Shown piece after piece: positions 18,199 to 27,863 of a stretch of DNA of 64,000 nucleotides. The stretch spans positions 56,456 through 120,455 of the forward strand of contig NZ_LSEF01000033.1 in NCBI RefSeq assembly GCF_001641695.1, written 5' to 3'. This stretch comes from Bradyrhizobium neotropicale (GTDB taxonomy: Bacteria > Pseudomonadota > Alphaproteobacteria > Rhizobiales > Xanthobacteraceae). Position numbers and translations under genes: made by a program. The notes below the pieces were generated by a model, which was given only the letters and a program-made list of their open reading frames with translations, was not told the DNA's origin and ran no database searches. How positions within the stretch are numbered: position 1 is the stretch's first letter; each line of letters opens with the position of its first letter.

Positions 18199-18565
18199 GC
18201 TTCCTCTCAACGCTGGCCGCGCCGCAGATGCGTACGCTTGGCGCGTCCCAAGTGCGCGTCGCGGCCCTCGCCCCAATCGATTTCGCGGTGCGTGACGTTT
18301 GATACGATGAACAAATACGAGGGCGTTATAGCCTCCCCAGCCGTCTCCAGGCGCAACGGCCATGTTCGCCATGCGGCCTTGCGTACCCGCACGAACGGCA
18401 ACGAACGCCCATTGAAGCGCATATCGTTGCCGATGCTGGGCCTCGCCGTCGCCGCTCAGCCAACGAGGGGGGTTTCGCTGATTTCGTCAATCCGAGTTGC
18501 TCGACGAACCGAACGCCACGACCCGCATATGATTGCAAGTGTCGTGGCGGATTTGGACCATCAGG
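18199..18565. other. Gap without recognised gene
   Basis: This 367-base stretch between SemiSWEET and the DUF3551-like gene has frames on both strands, but none with a good ribosome-binding site or protein-like composition. It should contain the SemiSWEET promoter; no box was recognised. Confidence 0.5.
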
Positions 18566-18784
18566 CTAATGAGTCAATTTATAGCAGTGGCCGCCGCCCC
18601 TGTGCTTTACACGCAGACGACAGGCTTCCAGCGTCGAAAATGAGCAGTCAGGTTGTCCTGTGGCCTTCGCCCCTCTCAACTGCGCACAGAAGCTGGCAGC
18701 ATTGGCGGGGCCCTGAGGACAGAGAGCGAAGCCGAGCGAGAGAAGCATCATCGCGGAGATCAGCCATAGCTTAGAACCCGACAT
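18566..18784 (-). CDS. DUF3551-like small secreted protein
   Basis: The 72-residue product has a signal peptide (LWLISAMMLLSLGFALCPQGPANA) and a 40-residue mature part with conserved-looking cysteines (SFCAQL, PDCSFSTLEACR, GGHCYK). The CSFxTxxxC pattern is that of the small DUF3551 proteins common in Bradyrhizobium. AGGAGGAA gives a strong ribosome-binding site. Function unknown; periplasmic. Confidence 0.7.
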   Translation of the reverse strand: MSGSKLWLISAMMLLSLGFALCPQGPANAASFCAQLRGAKATGQPDCSFSTLEACRLRVKHRGGGHCYKLTH

Positions 18785-19119
18785 AAGTTCCTCCTATGAG
18801 GTTTCGCCCCCGTCGCGAGCTCGATTCCAAACACCGCGCGATCATCCATGAGCCGAGCGCGCTTGCTCACGTGTATATCTCTTCACTCAGGACTGCCAAA
18901 GCCTGTTGCTCGTTCGGCAAACCTGCGAAGTCTCATGGCGCGGCGCCACATACGGCAATCCCGCTTACTCAATCGCGCCGAGACCACGAGTCTCCGATTT
19001 GTGAACACGCGAGTCCGATTAGCCGACAGGAGACTTTTTGCGCCGTGTTAAACGATAGCCGCGTGCAAACAAGCGCGTGTGATCAGGGGCAGCACTTCAG
19101 GTCAGCACGGGAGCGTTCA
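18785..19119. other. Gap without recognised gene
   Basis: This 335-base divergent intergenic region lies between the DUF3551-like gene (minus) and the DUF1269 gene (plus). It should carry both promoters. No palindromic regulator box or small gene was recognised. Confidence 0.5.
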
Positions 19120-19620
19120 ATGTCAGACCTCGTTGCGATTGTATATCCATCCGAAGCCAAAGCAGAGGAAGTTCGGCAGAAAATACTCAAGCTGCAAAAA
19201 GAGTATCTGATCACGATCAATGATGCCGTGATCGCCGTCAAAACGGGAGACTCTGTCAAGCTCAATCAGCTTGTGAACACCACGATGACGGGCGCCGCAA
19301 GCGGAAGCTTCTGGGGACTGCTGTTTGGATTGGTGTTCTTGAATCCGCTTATCGGCGTGGCTCTCGGCGCCGGCGCAGGCGCGTTGGGCGGCGCGCTGAC
19401 CGACTTCGGGATCAGAGATCAATTCATGAAGGATCTCGCGTCGAAGGTGAAATCGGGAGATGCTGTTCTATTCCTGCTGATCCAGAACATGACTACAGAC
19501 AAGGTTCTCAATGAGATCAAGGATGCAGGAGGGCATGTTCTCAAGACCTCGCTGGACGAAAAGAAGGAGCAGCATTTGCGCGATACCCTCGCTGCTGCGG
19601 CTCAGGCAAAGGCTGCCTAG
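19120..19620 (+). CDS. DUF1269 family membrane-associated protein
   Basis: The 166-residue protein starts MSDLVAIVYPSEAKAEEVR and has a central glycine-rich hydrophobic hairpin (GSFWGLLFGLVFLNPLIGVALG, then AGAGALGGALTDFGI) followed by a soluble alpha/beta tail (LASKVKSGDAVLFLLIQNMT). This is the DUF1269 layout, in which a ferredoxin-like domain is interrupted by a membrane hairpin. Function unknown; often stress-associated. GGGAG lies 7 bases before the ATG. Confidence 0.8.
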   Translation: MSDLVAIVYPSEAKAEEVRQKILKLQKEYLITINDAVIAVKTGDSVKLNQLVNTTMTGAASGSFWGLLFGLVFLNPLIGVALGAGAGALGGALTDFGIRDQFMKDLASKVKSGDAVLFLLIQNMTTDKVLNEIKDAGGHVLKTSLDEKKEQHLRDTLAAAAQAKAA

Positions 19621-19771
19621 GCGTGTGAGGTCCTAGCTCGCCTCGTCCACCCGATCAGGCGGATTATCCCCGGTCGATTGGCGCATCTTCGTCGGCGGTC
19701 AACCTGCCAGGCGCTCAGCGCGGCCGGGGAGCCGAAAACTGGTTGCGCCTGACGATGCCTGGCAGGAGGCA

Positions 19772-20872
19772 TCAGGGCGTTCGAGCAGTTCCAAGGGTCT
19801 CGAACAGCGTTTGCTGCCACCAATCGCTTTCAACCTGATCGAGGACGGCGAGATCGAGCATCGGCCGCAGAGCGCTGTTTCTGGGCAGAACGATCGCATA
19901 GCTCTCGCTGCTGAAGCTGGTCTCGACGACACGGACCGAACCCGAAAAGTCATTCCGGACCATCCAGATCAGGAGGGGCTTGTCATGGGCAAAGGCATCT
20001 ATCTTGCCGGCTCCGAGCGCAGAGAGGCCGCTTTCAATGTCCGGAAAAGTTCGAAAGGAAAGCCGGTGGCGGCCGAGGTAGTCCGCCGTGGTGGAGTTCG
20101 CGACCGCGCCGACACGCACGGAGCGCAGGTCGTTGAAGCCGTGAACGGCACCCTCGAGCCCTCTGCGCGTCAAGGTGGAGGTGATACCGGCGGTGAATAC
20201 GGCGATCGCGATGACGGAAGCGATCATCCAGCCCATTGCGACGATCCGGCCTGGGAGGGTTGCCGGAGCATTGTGGGCAGCGCCCGCCTGGGTCATGGCC
20301 ATCGTCGACCACCAGAAGCTCGAGCCTAGCCCCTTGGCGCCGCCGCCGAAGTGTTCCGTCTTGCGCCGCTCCAGCACCCAAATCAGGAAGCCGACCGCGA
20401 GCGCGAGACAGAGCAGCACGCCAACAGCCTGGAAGAAGCCGAAGGAAAGCAGCGCCCGCCCGATCGAGACCCACGGATTCTCGTTGATCGGCACCGCTAT
20501 TCCGAGCCCGGTATTGTAGAAAGGTTGAGTGAAATCGACGCTGCGTGCACGCGCAGCGGTCACTGTCACGGCGGCAACGCCGGCGTCGAAGGTGCCGTTC
20601 GCAATGCCATCCAGGAGATCCGGGACACTCTGGGTTTCGACCAGGCGAAAACGCAGATGCTCCCGATCCGCGATCCTCTTCCAGAGCGCAATGCTAATGC
20701 CGCCCCAGCCCCCGTCCGATTGCTTGATCGCAAACGGGGGTGCCGCCTTGGTTGCCACCACCAATTCCCTGTCGGGGGCCGCTCTCTCCTGGGCGTGGAG
20801 CGTATTGAGGCCGAACGCAAGCATGGCCAGCGACACGAGGCACAACAAGGCGGGTCGAGCCGACGAACTCAC
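19772..20872 (-). CDS. Glutamate-receptor-like ligand-gated channel (binding domain plus 2TM pore)
   Basis: The 366-residue protein has the layout of prokaryotic ionotropic glutamate receptors such as GluR0: signal peptide; first binding lobe (ELVVATKAAPPFAIK, GGWGGISIALWKRIA); TM1 (FFQAVGVLLCLALAVGFLIWV); re-entrant pore (SSFWWSTMAMTQAGAA); TM2 (GWMIASVIAIAVFTAGITSTLT); second lobe (SVRVGAVANSTTADYLG). The filter reads TQAGA (20279-20293) instead of potassium-type TVGYG, so ion selectivity is probably different or lost. The longest frame begins at a GTG at 20992; GTG 20872 gives a proper signal peptide (SSSARPALLCLVSLAMLAFG) and is preferred, though its AGG site is weak. Confidence 0.8.
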   Translation of the reverse strand: MSSSARPALLCLVSLAMLAFGLNTLHAQERAAPDRELVVATKAAPPFAIKQSDGGWGGISIALWKRIADREHLRFRLVETQSVPDLLDGIANGTFDAGVAAVTVTAARARSVDFTQPFYNTGLGIAVPINENPWVSIGRALLSFGFFQAVGVLLCLALAVGFLIWVLERRKTEHFGGGAKGLGSSFWWSTMAMTQAGAAHNAPATLPGRIVAMGWMIASVIAIAVFTAGITSTLTRRGLEGAVHGFNDLRSVRVGAVANSTTADYLGRHRLSFRTFPDIESGLSALGAGKIDAFAHDKPLLIWMVRNDFSGSVRVVETSFSSESYAIVLPRNSALRPMLDLAVLDQVESDWWQQTLFETLGTARTP

Positions 20873-20992
20873 CTGCCTGGATCGAGGGGTCAGATCCTGC
20901 CGGCTCGCGCAGTCGACGACCGTCCGGCACGAAACTTCGTTCTTCGGACGTTCGCCGTAAGCGACTAACGGAACTTGGTGGAACGAATTCAC

Positions 20993-21409
20993 TGCAGACC
21001 TCGAGGCCCCCGATTTCCAAGCAAATCCCGATTATTTGGCAATTCCACGGAGACCTTGAGCTACCCCGGCATAGGACAGGCCGTGTCCCGCAATGGGTCG
21101 GAAACCGACTTCAGCCGCGGCCGGCCTTGCCTCGGCTCCGAGCCCATTACCGAAAGCTGCTCGCCAAACGAAATCAGATACGGAACCCGTCGCCACCGTC
21201 GGCCTCGTCAAACCCTACGGCGAAACTCCAAGTTGAGTGAGGGATTCTCCCGATTGAAACAGGCCCTCCAACGCGTCTCATTCTCTTGATTCAGATCAAG
21301 GGCCGTGCGGATCACAACCCATGTCATTGCGACTTCGACAGAAATGTCAGATGCCAACGCCGTAAGCGGACTTGACTGGTTTTGGACGTCGGCCGGTAGG
21401 CGAAATAGC
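20993..21409. other. Intergenic region with FixK-type box
   Basis: This 417-base region lies between the channel gene (minus) and the P-type ATPase gene (plus). The only clear element is the FixK/FNR-type palindrome at 21286-21299. No small gene was recognised. Confidence 0.5.
21286..21299 (+). promoter_or_regulatory. FixK/FNR-type binding site
   Basis: The sequence TTGATTCAGATCAA matches the TTGA-N6-TCAA consensus of FNR/FixK proteins exactly, including the outer T/A pair. It lies about 117 bases upstream of the ATPase ATG at 21410, a distance that suits an activator site about 40 bases upstream of a start near 21334. Microaerobic induction of the ATPase gene is inferred. Confidence 0.7.
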
Positions 21410-24160
21410 ATGAGCGCAGCAGCGAATGCGACCACGACCAATGAGGTGACGCCCTGGCACGCGATACCTCAACACGAGGTCGTGGAGCGACTTGCTACCA
21501 GCTCCGAGAAGGGGCTTGCTCCGGCTGAGGCCGCGGTCCGACTTCAGAAATTTGGTCAGAACCGCCTCCCCGAAGGCAGGAAGCGCGGCTGGTTTTCGCG
21601 GCTCCTCGCACAGTTCAACAACATCCTGGTCTACGTGCTGCTCGCCGCAGGGTTCACCAAGCTGATGCTGAACCTGTGGGTCGACGCGGCAATCATCTTT
21701 GGCGTGGTCGTTCTCAACGCCTTGCTTGGCTTCATTCAGGAGGGCAAGGCGGAGAAAGCGCTGGATTCCATTCGCAACATGCTGTCCGCGGAAGCACGGA
21801 CGGTGCGCGGCGGCGAGACCCGCATGATTCCTGCGGAGCAACTCGTCCCGGGGGACGTCGTGCTCCTGGAGTCGGGCGACAAGATTCCTGCGGATCTGCG
21901 GCTCATCGAGACGAAGAACCTGCGAACCGAAGAGGCGGCCCTCACCGGTGAATCGGTGCCGGCGGAAAAGACCGTCGATGCCGTGCCCGCGAACGCGACC
22001 GTCGGGGATCGCGAAAGCATGGCATTTTCCGGCACAATGGTCGTGTCCGGACGCGCAACCGGGATCGTCGTCTCGACCGGCAATCAGACCGAGCTCGGCC
22101 GCATCAACCAGCTCCTCGCCAGCGTCAGTCCGCTCGAGACTCCGTTGCTGCGCCAGATCAAGAAATTCGGCTACGCCATCACCGGGGTAATCGGGGTGAT
22201 CAGCGTCCTCATCTTCGCCTACGGCAAGTGGGTGAAGCACATCGACTTTGTGGAGCTCTTCCAGGCGGTCGTCGGCATCGCCGTATCGCTCATTCCGGAA
22301 GGACTGCCTGCGCTCATCACGATCACCCTGGCCATCGGCGTGCAGCGCATGGCCCAGCGCAACGCCATTATCCGGCGGTTGCCTGCCGTCGAAACGCTCG
22401 GCTCGGTGTCGCGGATCTGCTCGGACAAGACAGGCACGCTCACGCTCATGGAGATGATGGTGGTGTCCGCCGTCACGGCCGAGGCGACGTATCAGGTCAC
22501 CGGCGACGGCTATTCTCCCGAGGGGCAAATCAAGAAGGACGGACAGCCCGCGGCTAAGGACCCGGTGCTCACGCTGATGGGGCGAGTGTCCCTGCTCTGC
22601 AACGACGCGGAGCTGTTCCAGGAGGAAGGCACCTGGAAGGTGGAGGGCGATCCGACCGAGGGCGCGCTCTATCCGTTCGCGGCCAAGCTCGGCATGGATC
22701 GGCAGCTCGAGCAAGCTGCATCTCCGCGTATCGATGCCATTCCGTTCGAATCCGAGCACAAGTTCATGGCGACGCTCCAGAGAGGAGCGAGCGGCGAGCA
22801 GGTCCTGCTCGTCAAGGGCGCCCCGGAAGTCATCCTCGAGCACTGCGATCGCCAGCAGACCGCCGACGGCCAGTCGAGCCCGCTCGACCGCGATCACTTC
22901 CTGAAACAATCGGACAGACTTGCGGCCCAAGGCGAACGTGTGCTGGCGTTCGCGTGGCTACAGAATCCGAATGTGAAGGCCGGCGGTCTCACAGCGGCCG
23001 ATCTGCCAAGGACGCTCGTCCTGCTGGGCCTGATCGGCCTCCTGGATCCGCCGCGCAAAGAGGCCATCGAAGCCGTGAAGGAGTGCCAAGGTGGTGGCAT
23101 CCGCGTCACCATGATCACCGGCGATCACAAGATCACCGCCGCAGCCATCGCCAAGATGCTCGGGCTTGGCGACGGAAAGACCGCAATCACGGGCGCCGAA
23201 ATCGAGAACATGGACACCGCGACGCTGCAGGAACGCGTTCGCGCCGTTGACGTCTTCGCGCGCGCCAGCCCCGAACACAAGCTGCGTCTGGTGAAAGCGA
23301 TCCAGGCCAACAATCAGATTGTGGCGATGACAGGCGATGGTGTGAACGACGCGCCCTCTCTCAAGAAGGCCGACATCGGGGTCGCGATGGGTATCAAAGG
23401 CACCGAGGTCACGAAGGAAGCTGCCGAAATGATCCTGGCCGACGACAATTTCGCCTCGATCTCCGCTGCGGTGAAGGAAGGGCGCACTGTCTACAACAAC
23501 ATCGAGAAGGCCATGCTATTCATGCTGCCGACCAACGTCGCGCAGGCGCTGGTCATTGCGGTGGCAATCTTTGTCGGGTTCACCATGCCGATCACCGCCC
23601 CGCAGGTGCTCTGGGTCAATATGGTCACCTCGGTCGCGCTCGGCCTTGTCATCTCCTTCGAGCCGCACGAGATCGATGTGATGCACCGGCCTCCGCGCGC
23701 GGTAGACCGCCCGATCGTGACCGGCTTCGGAATTTGGCGGATCATCTTCGTCGGCTTGGCGCTGCTTACCTACACCTTGCTGGCGTTCTTCTGGATGACG
23801 GCGCAAGGCGCATCGGATGGGCTTGCCCGAACGGTCGCCGTCAATGCCATCACAATCGGCCAGGTCTTCTATTTGCTGAACAGCCGCTACCTGCTTGATT
23901 CGTCGCTCTCCCTGAAGGCGCACCTGGGCAACGCGTACTTGCCGCTCGGCATCATTGCCGTCGTGATCCTGCAACTGATCTTCACCTACGCGCCGCCGGT
24001 CCAGGCGTTGTTTGGCAACGAATCCATCCCGCTTTGGGTGTGGCCCTGGCTGCTTGCGGGCGGCCTGCTGTTCTTCCTCGTGGTGGAGGCAGAAAAGCTT
24101 GTCATTCGCTCGTCAAGCACCTTGCGAAAGGTTGTTGTCGCCGCGGAAGCGGGCGCGTGA
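21410..24160 (+). CDS. P-type cation-transporting ATPase (P2/HAD-IC type)
   Basis: The 916-residue pump has the full P2 layout: N-terminal cation-ATPase domain (VVERLATSSEKGLAPAEAAV), actuator motif ALTGESVPAEK, M4 motif SLIPEGLPALITITLA, phosphorylation site CSDKTGTLT (Asp339), hinge TGDGVNDAPSLKKADIGVAMG, and six C-terminal helices. The IPEGLPA in M4 places it with Ca2+/Na+/K+-type rather than heavy-metal pumps. Ion unknown. Start 21410 (MSAAANATTTNEVTPWHAI) is chosen from the domain boundary; ATG at 21305 would add 35 unlike residues. A FixK-type box lies upstream. It converges with ppk2, only 19 bases between stops. Confidence 0.9.
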   Translation: MSAAANATTTNEVTPWHAIPQHEVVERLATSSEKGLAPAEAAVRLQKFGQNRLPEGRKRGWFSRLLAQFNNILVYVLLAAGFTKLMLNLWVDAAIIFGVVVLNALLGFIQEGKAEKALDSIRNMLSAEARTVRGGETRMIPAEQLVPGDVVLLESGDKIPADLRLIETKNLRTEEAALTGESVPAEKTVDAVPANATVGDRESMAFSGTMVVSGRATGIVVSTGNQTELGRINQLLASVSPLETPLLRQIKKFGYAITGVIGVISVLIFAYGKWVKHIDFVELFQAVVGIAVSLIPEGLPALITITLAIGVQRMAQRNAIIRRLPAVETLGSVSRICSDKTGTLTLMEMMVVSAVTAEATYQVTGDGYSPEGQIKKDGQPAAKDPVLTLMGRVSLLCNDAELFQEEGTWKVEGDPTEGALYPFAAKLGMDRQLEQAASPRIDAIPFESEHKFMATLQRGASGEQVLLVKGAPEVILEHCDRQQTADGQSSPLDRDHFLKQSDRLAAQGERVLAFAWLQNPNVKAGGLTAADLPRTLVLLGLIGLLDPPRKEAIEAVKECQGGGIRVTMITGDHKITAAAIAKMLGLGDGKTAITGAEIENMDTATLQERVRAVDVFARASPEHKLRLVKAIQANNQIVAMTGDGVNDAPSLKKADIGVAMGIKGTEVTKEAAEMILADDNFASISAAVKEGRTVYNNIEKAMLFMLPTNVAQALVIAVAIFVGFTMPITAPQVLWVNMVTSVALGLVISFEPHEIDVMHRPPRAVDRPIVTGFGIWRIIFVGLALLTYTLLAFFWMTAQGASDGLARTVAVNAITIGQVFYLLNSRYLLDSSLSLKAHLGNAYLPLGIIAVVILQLIFTYAPPVQALFGNESIPLWVWPWLLAGGLLFFLVVEAEKLVIRSSSTLRKVVVAAEAGA

Positions 24161-24179
24161 GCGGCTCGAGCCACGCAAG

Positions 24180-25082
24180 TCAGGCTTCGCGCGCAAGTTC
24201 CGCACGGGCCGCGGCCAACTCCTTCTTCTGCTCCGGGCTCACCTTGGGATATGCAAGGTTGAGCTTCTCCACGGCCTCCACGATTGCCGCGGCGACGACA
24301 AGGCGGGTGAACCACTTGTTGTCGGCCGGCACCACGTACCACGGCGCGTGCTCCGATGCAGTGGCGGCGATCGCCGCCGCGTACGAGCCCATATAGTCGT
24401 CCCAATACCTGCGCTCCTGCACGTCCGACACAGAGAATTTCCAGTTCTTCTCGGGATTGTCGAGGCGCTTCATGAAACGCTTCTTTTGCTCGCCGCGCGA
24501 CAAATTCAGGAAGAACTTGAGGATGACTACGCCCTGTCGGGTCAGGTACTCCTCGAAGTGCGCGATGTCCGCAAGCCGTTCGTCCCAGATCCGCGCGCCC
24601 ATGAACGCCGGCGGTAGCCTCTGCCGTTTCAGGATCTCCTCGTGAACGCGCACAACGAGGACCTCCTCGTAATAGGAACGATTGAAGATTCCGATCTGCC
24701 CACGCACCGGCAGGCGCGTGACATAGCGCCACATGAAGTCGTGCGCGAGCTCCTCTTGTGAGGGTTGCTTGAATGAAGAGACCTGGCAGCCCTGCGGATT
24801 CACCCCCGACATGACGTGTTTGATCGTGCTGTCCTTGCCAGCGGCATCCATGGCCTGGAACACGAGCAACAGCGACCAGCGGTCCTGGGCATAAAGCATG
24901 TCCTGCTCTTCTGCGAGCCAGCGCGTGCCGCGTTGAAGAAGTTCGGCGGCCTCGCCCTTTTCCATGTTCAGACCGCACGTGTCGCCGGGGTCGAAATCCC
25001 TGAGCTGAAAGCCCTTGCCGCTGGCAATGCGGAACGGGTGGGTGTACTTCTGAATCTGGTCGAGAATTTCTTTTCTCGGCAT
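24180..25082 (-). CDS. ppk2: PPK2-family polyphosphate kinase
   Basis: The 300-residue protein has PPK2 signatures: Walker A-like FQAMDAAGKDSTIKHVMSG, lid module residues NRSYYEEVLVVRVHEE, and the C-terminal WKFSVSDVQERRYWDDYM. PPK2 enzymes transfer phosphate between polyphosphate and nucleotides, often making ATP or GTP from polyphosphate. Start 25082 (MPRKEILDQIQKYTHPF) has GGGGAGGA at the correct distance; the upstream ATG at 25121 does not. Convergent with the FixK-box ATPase gene, which suggests a shared energy-stress setting. Whether it phosphorylates NMP or NDP cannot be decided. Confidence 0.92.
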   Translation of the reverse strand: MPRKEILDQIQKYTHPFRIASGKGFQLRDFDPGDTCGLNMEKGEAAELLQRGTRWLAEEQDMLYAQDRWSLLLVFQAMDAAGKDSTIKHVMSGVNPQGCQVSSFKQPSQEELAHDFMWRYVTRLPVRGQIGIFNRSYYEEVLVVRVHEEILKRQRLPPAFMGARIWDERLADIAHFEEYLTRQGVVILKFFLNLSRGEQKKRFMKRLDNPEKNWKFSVSDVQERRYWDDYMGSYAAAIAATASEHAPWYVVPADNKWFTRLVVAAAIVEAVEKLNLAYPKVSPEQKKELAAARAELAREA

Positions 25083-25276
25083 CGAGTGTCCTCCCCTCAT
25101 AAGATCATAAGACAGAGACAATCTCGCGCTGTCTGCTCAACGGCGGCGGGCTTGACTTGCGCCTCGACAGCCTTGATGCGCCGTGCCTTATCCTATCATG
25201 GGGACAGGGCTCTGTGTTCGCGGCTTGATTGCCGCGCGCGCCGCGTCGTTCGCCGCGATCGCAGCGCAATGCGAGC

Positions 25277-27733
25277 TCAGAACGTGACCCGCATCCCCGC
25301 GTAGAACGCGCGCGGCCTAGCTGGGCTGAGCGAACGCGGATCGGTGAATTCTGCGCCGCCATTGGCAAAGTTGGGCAGCTTCTCCCTGTCGAAGAAGGTG
25401 CCGAGAGTCGAGTAGCGGTTGTCGAAGAGGTTGTCGACACGACCGTAGATCTGGAGATTCTTGGTGACCTGGTAGGAGGTGTGGAGATTGAACACGGCAT
25501 AGGACGGCAACTTCGGAAACTGGTTGGAGTCGTCGCCGACGAAATACTGGCTCGAGACAAAGAGCGCGTCGCCTCCGACCTTCCAGACGTCGGTAACAGC
25601 GTATTCGACACTGGCCTTGACGAGGTGGCTCGGCAGGCGCGGAATGTGGTTGCCCGGCAGGACCTGGATGATGCCGCCGACGGCGAAGGGGCTCTCAGAG
25701 CCGATCTGGAACGCGTCGAGGAAGCGCGCATCCAGGAACGCGTAGCTCGCCTGGAACTGGAGGACACTCGACTTGATGCTCACCTCGGCTTCAACCCCCT
25801 GCCGGCGCGTCGAGCCGACGTTCTGGAAGAAGCCGAATCCCGTTAAACCCGGACTCGCGACCGCAAGGATGTCGTTGTTGTTGGTGGCGCGGTAGGCGCC
25901 GATCTTCCAGCCGAGCGAGCCGATGTTCAATTCCCTGGTGCCGCGGAAGCCCGCTTCCACAGTTTTGGATACGACTTGCTGCAGTGACGGATCGGCGATC
26001 AGGAACTGCCCAATGATGCACGGCCTCGTCGGATCGGCGCAGCCCAGTTCGAGCGGGGTCGGCACCCGGTTGGCTTCGGAATAGCCCGCATAGGCGGTCA
26101 CTTCAGACGTGATCTTGTAGGTACCGCCGATGACCGGATTGAATCGATCATAGGTATGATCGCCATTGAGCGCGGTGCCGAGCTGGTCCATCAGGGTGAC
26201 GCGGGCCGCATTGAAGCGCCCGCCTGCGGTCACCGCGAAGCGATCATCAACGTTGAACGTGTCGAGCGCATAGAGCCCCTGATATTGGTTGACGGTACGA
26301 AGCGACACCGGGCCAATCGATGTCGGGTCGCCGGACTGGCCCAGGAATATCCCGCTGCCCGTGACGGCGTAGTTCGTGCCTATGGTTGCCAATTCGGCGC
26401 TGCCGGTGAAGCGCGTGCTGCTGACGTCATAGGTCGCGCCGATCACGAAGCGGTTCTCGTGACCGAAAAGCTGGTCGCTGTTGGTCGCCTGCCCGGATAC
26501 GCCAAACGTGGTCGATCTCGTGGTGGTGCGATCGATCTCGCCGAGTATGGCACCCGGCGCAAAGGGATTGACGAGCTGAGCGCCATTGAGGCCGTTCGCC
26601 GGCGCTTGGAGGCCGGTCAAAGGGTTGACGTCGCCAAAGCAAAGCAGCGTCGCATCGGCGTCGCAGGGCTGCGTATCGGTCGGATTTCCGTCCACGGTAT
26701 TCTGTCTGAAGCCCCGCAGATGCGCCGTGCCCTCGAAGGTCCAGGTCGGCGTCGCCTCCACCTTGCCGGTCAGGTTGAGATAGCCGACCTTGTTGGAAGT
26801 GGTTTGCGGCGTTGTATAGGTCGCGCCCCAATATTGCTGGAGCAATTCGGCCGGAACGGTGCTGGGTCCCGCCAGGGAATTGTTGGCGACGCCCATGTTG
26901 AGGTGGAATTCGTTGCCTTCGAAGCGATACCCGACATCGCCATAGAAGCGCCGGACGTCCGATGACGAGAAGTTGCGGAAGCCATTGTCGTGTACGCCTT
27001 CGAGCGCGCCGTAGACCGCCCAGTTGTTGTCGACCTGCTTGCCCCATTGTGCAGAGCCCTGGATGCGGCCGAATGAGCCGCCCATGATGTCGATCTCGGC
27101 GCCGTGATAGTTGAAGCCGTTCTTCATCTGCAGATCGATGGCGCCGCCGAGCGCGTTGAGGCCGTACGCAGGATTGTTGGTCACGACCAGCGCCGATCGG
27201 ATCGCAGCCGTCGGGATCAGATCCCAATTGACGGTGTCGGAAAACGCCTCGTTGATGCGCACGCCGTTCTGATAGACGGCGAGCCCCTGCGGCGTGCCGG
27301 CCAGAGGTGAAGCGACGAAGCCGCGAAACTGCACGTCAGGCTGGAATGGATTGCCGGTCACCTCATTGATGCTGAGACCTGGCACGTACTGCTGCAGGGC
27401 GACGGCGATATCCGGCGAGCGGGTGCGGCTGATCTGGTTGGCATCGACGGCGTTGATCGCCGAGGGAACCTTATCGACCTCGAGGCCTTTGCCACTGCCG
27501 GTGCCCGGCGACGTCGGGTAGACGTAAAGCCGCGTCTTTGGCTTTCCAGAGCCCGCGACGACGCGTGCCTGTGTGCGCGTCGTGTGGCGTCTCGGCGCGG
27601 GCTGCGGCGCCACCACCTCGACCGCCGGCAGATTCTGGACGTTGGTGTCCTCGTCCTGCGCCGCCATACCGGCGTCAGTCCAGAGCACCAGCCCCGTCGA
27701 CATCGAGGCAATCAACAATTTGCGCACGCCCAT
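25277..27733 (-). CDS. TonB-dependent outer-membrane receptor (candidate lanthanide-chelate receptor)
   Basis: The 818-residue product has a signal peptide (MGVRKLLIASMSTGLVLW), a TonB-box-like stretch (LPAVEVVAPQP), a plug domain (VPSAINAVDANQISR, GAIDLQMKNGFNY) and a 22-strand-type barrel ending with PRAFYAGMRVTF (terminal Phe). It imports a chelated nutrient through the outer membrane using TonB energy. Because it adjoins a PQQ/XoxF cluster with a lut-like ABC operon, a lanthanide-chelate receptor role (LutH analogue) is inferred. Start 27733 is preferred; ATG 27760 is an alternative. A palindrome at 27864-27892 lies upstream. The last codons recur as a remnant at 17872-17916. Confidence 0.85.
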   Translation of the reverse strand: MGVRKLLIASMSTGLVLWTDAGMAAQDEDTNVQNLPAVEVVAPQPAPRRHTTRTQARVVAGSGKPKTRLYVYPTSPGTGSGKGLEVDKVPSAINAVDANQISRTRSPDIAVALQQYVPGLSINEVTGNPFQPDVQFRGFVASPLAGTPQGLAVYQNGVRINEAFSDTVNWDLIPTAAIRSALVVTNNPAYGLNALGGAIDLQMKNGFNYHGAEIDIMGGSFGRIQGSAQWGKQVDNNWAVYGALEGVHDNGFRNFSSSDVRRFYGDVGYRFEGNEFHLNMGVANNSLAGPSTVPAELLQQYWGATYTTPQTTSNKVGYLNLTGKVEATPTWTFEGTAHLRGFRQNTVDGNPTDTQPCDADATLLCFGDVNPLTGLQAPANGLNGAQLVNPFAPGAILGEIDRTTTRSTTFGVSGQATNSDQLFGHENRFVIGATYDVSSTRFTGSAELATIGTNYAVTGSGIFLGQSGDPTSIGPVSLRTVNQYQGLYALDTFNVDDRFAVTAGGRFNAARVTLMDQLGTALNGDHTYDRFNPVIGGTYKITSEVTAYAGYSEANRVPTPLELGCADPTRPCIIGQFLIADPSLQQVVSKTVEAGFRGTRELNIGSLGWKIGAYRATNNNDILAVASPGLTGFGFFQNVGSTRRQGVEAEVSIKSSVLQFQASYAFLDARFLDAFQIGSESPFAVGGIIQVLPGNHIPRLPSHLVKASVEYAVTDVWKVGGDALFVSSQYFVGDDSNQFPKLPSYAVFNLHTSYQVTKNLQIYGRVDNLFDNRYSTLGTFFDREKLPNFANGGAEFTDPRSLSPARPRAFYAGMRVTF

Positions 27734-27863
27734 CCCCTGCCGTCCCACCCGCAAACACATTCTTTTTCTGCGGCTGCTTTCTCTCGCCGTTTGGTTGAGG
27801 CGAGTGTAATCGCCGGTCGCGGTCGCGCCAGCCACAAAAGGTCGGGCGATTTCCGCGCCCATC

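Noticed and set aside
18055..18774. Plus-strand frame of 239 codons
   Set aside because: It runs across SemiSWEET and the DUF3551-like gene on the other strand and has no ribosome-binding site or domain.
19772..20872. GluR0-like potassium channel
   Set aside because: The pore loop lacks the GYG filter, so potassium selectivity was not claimed; the general receptor-like call was kept.
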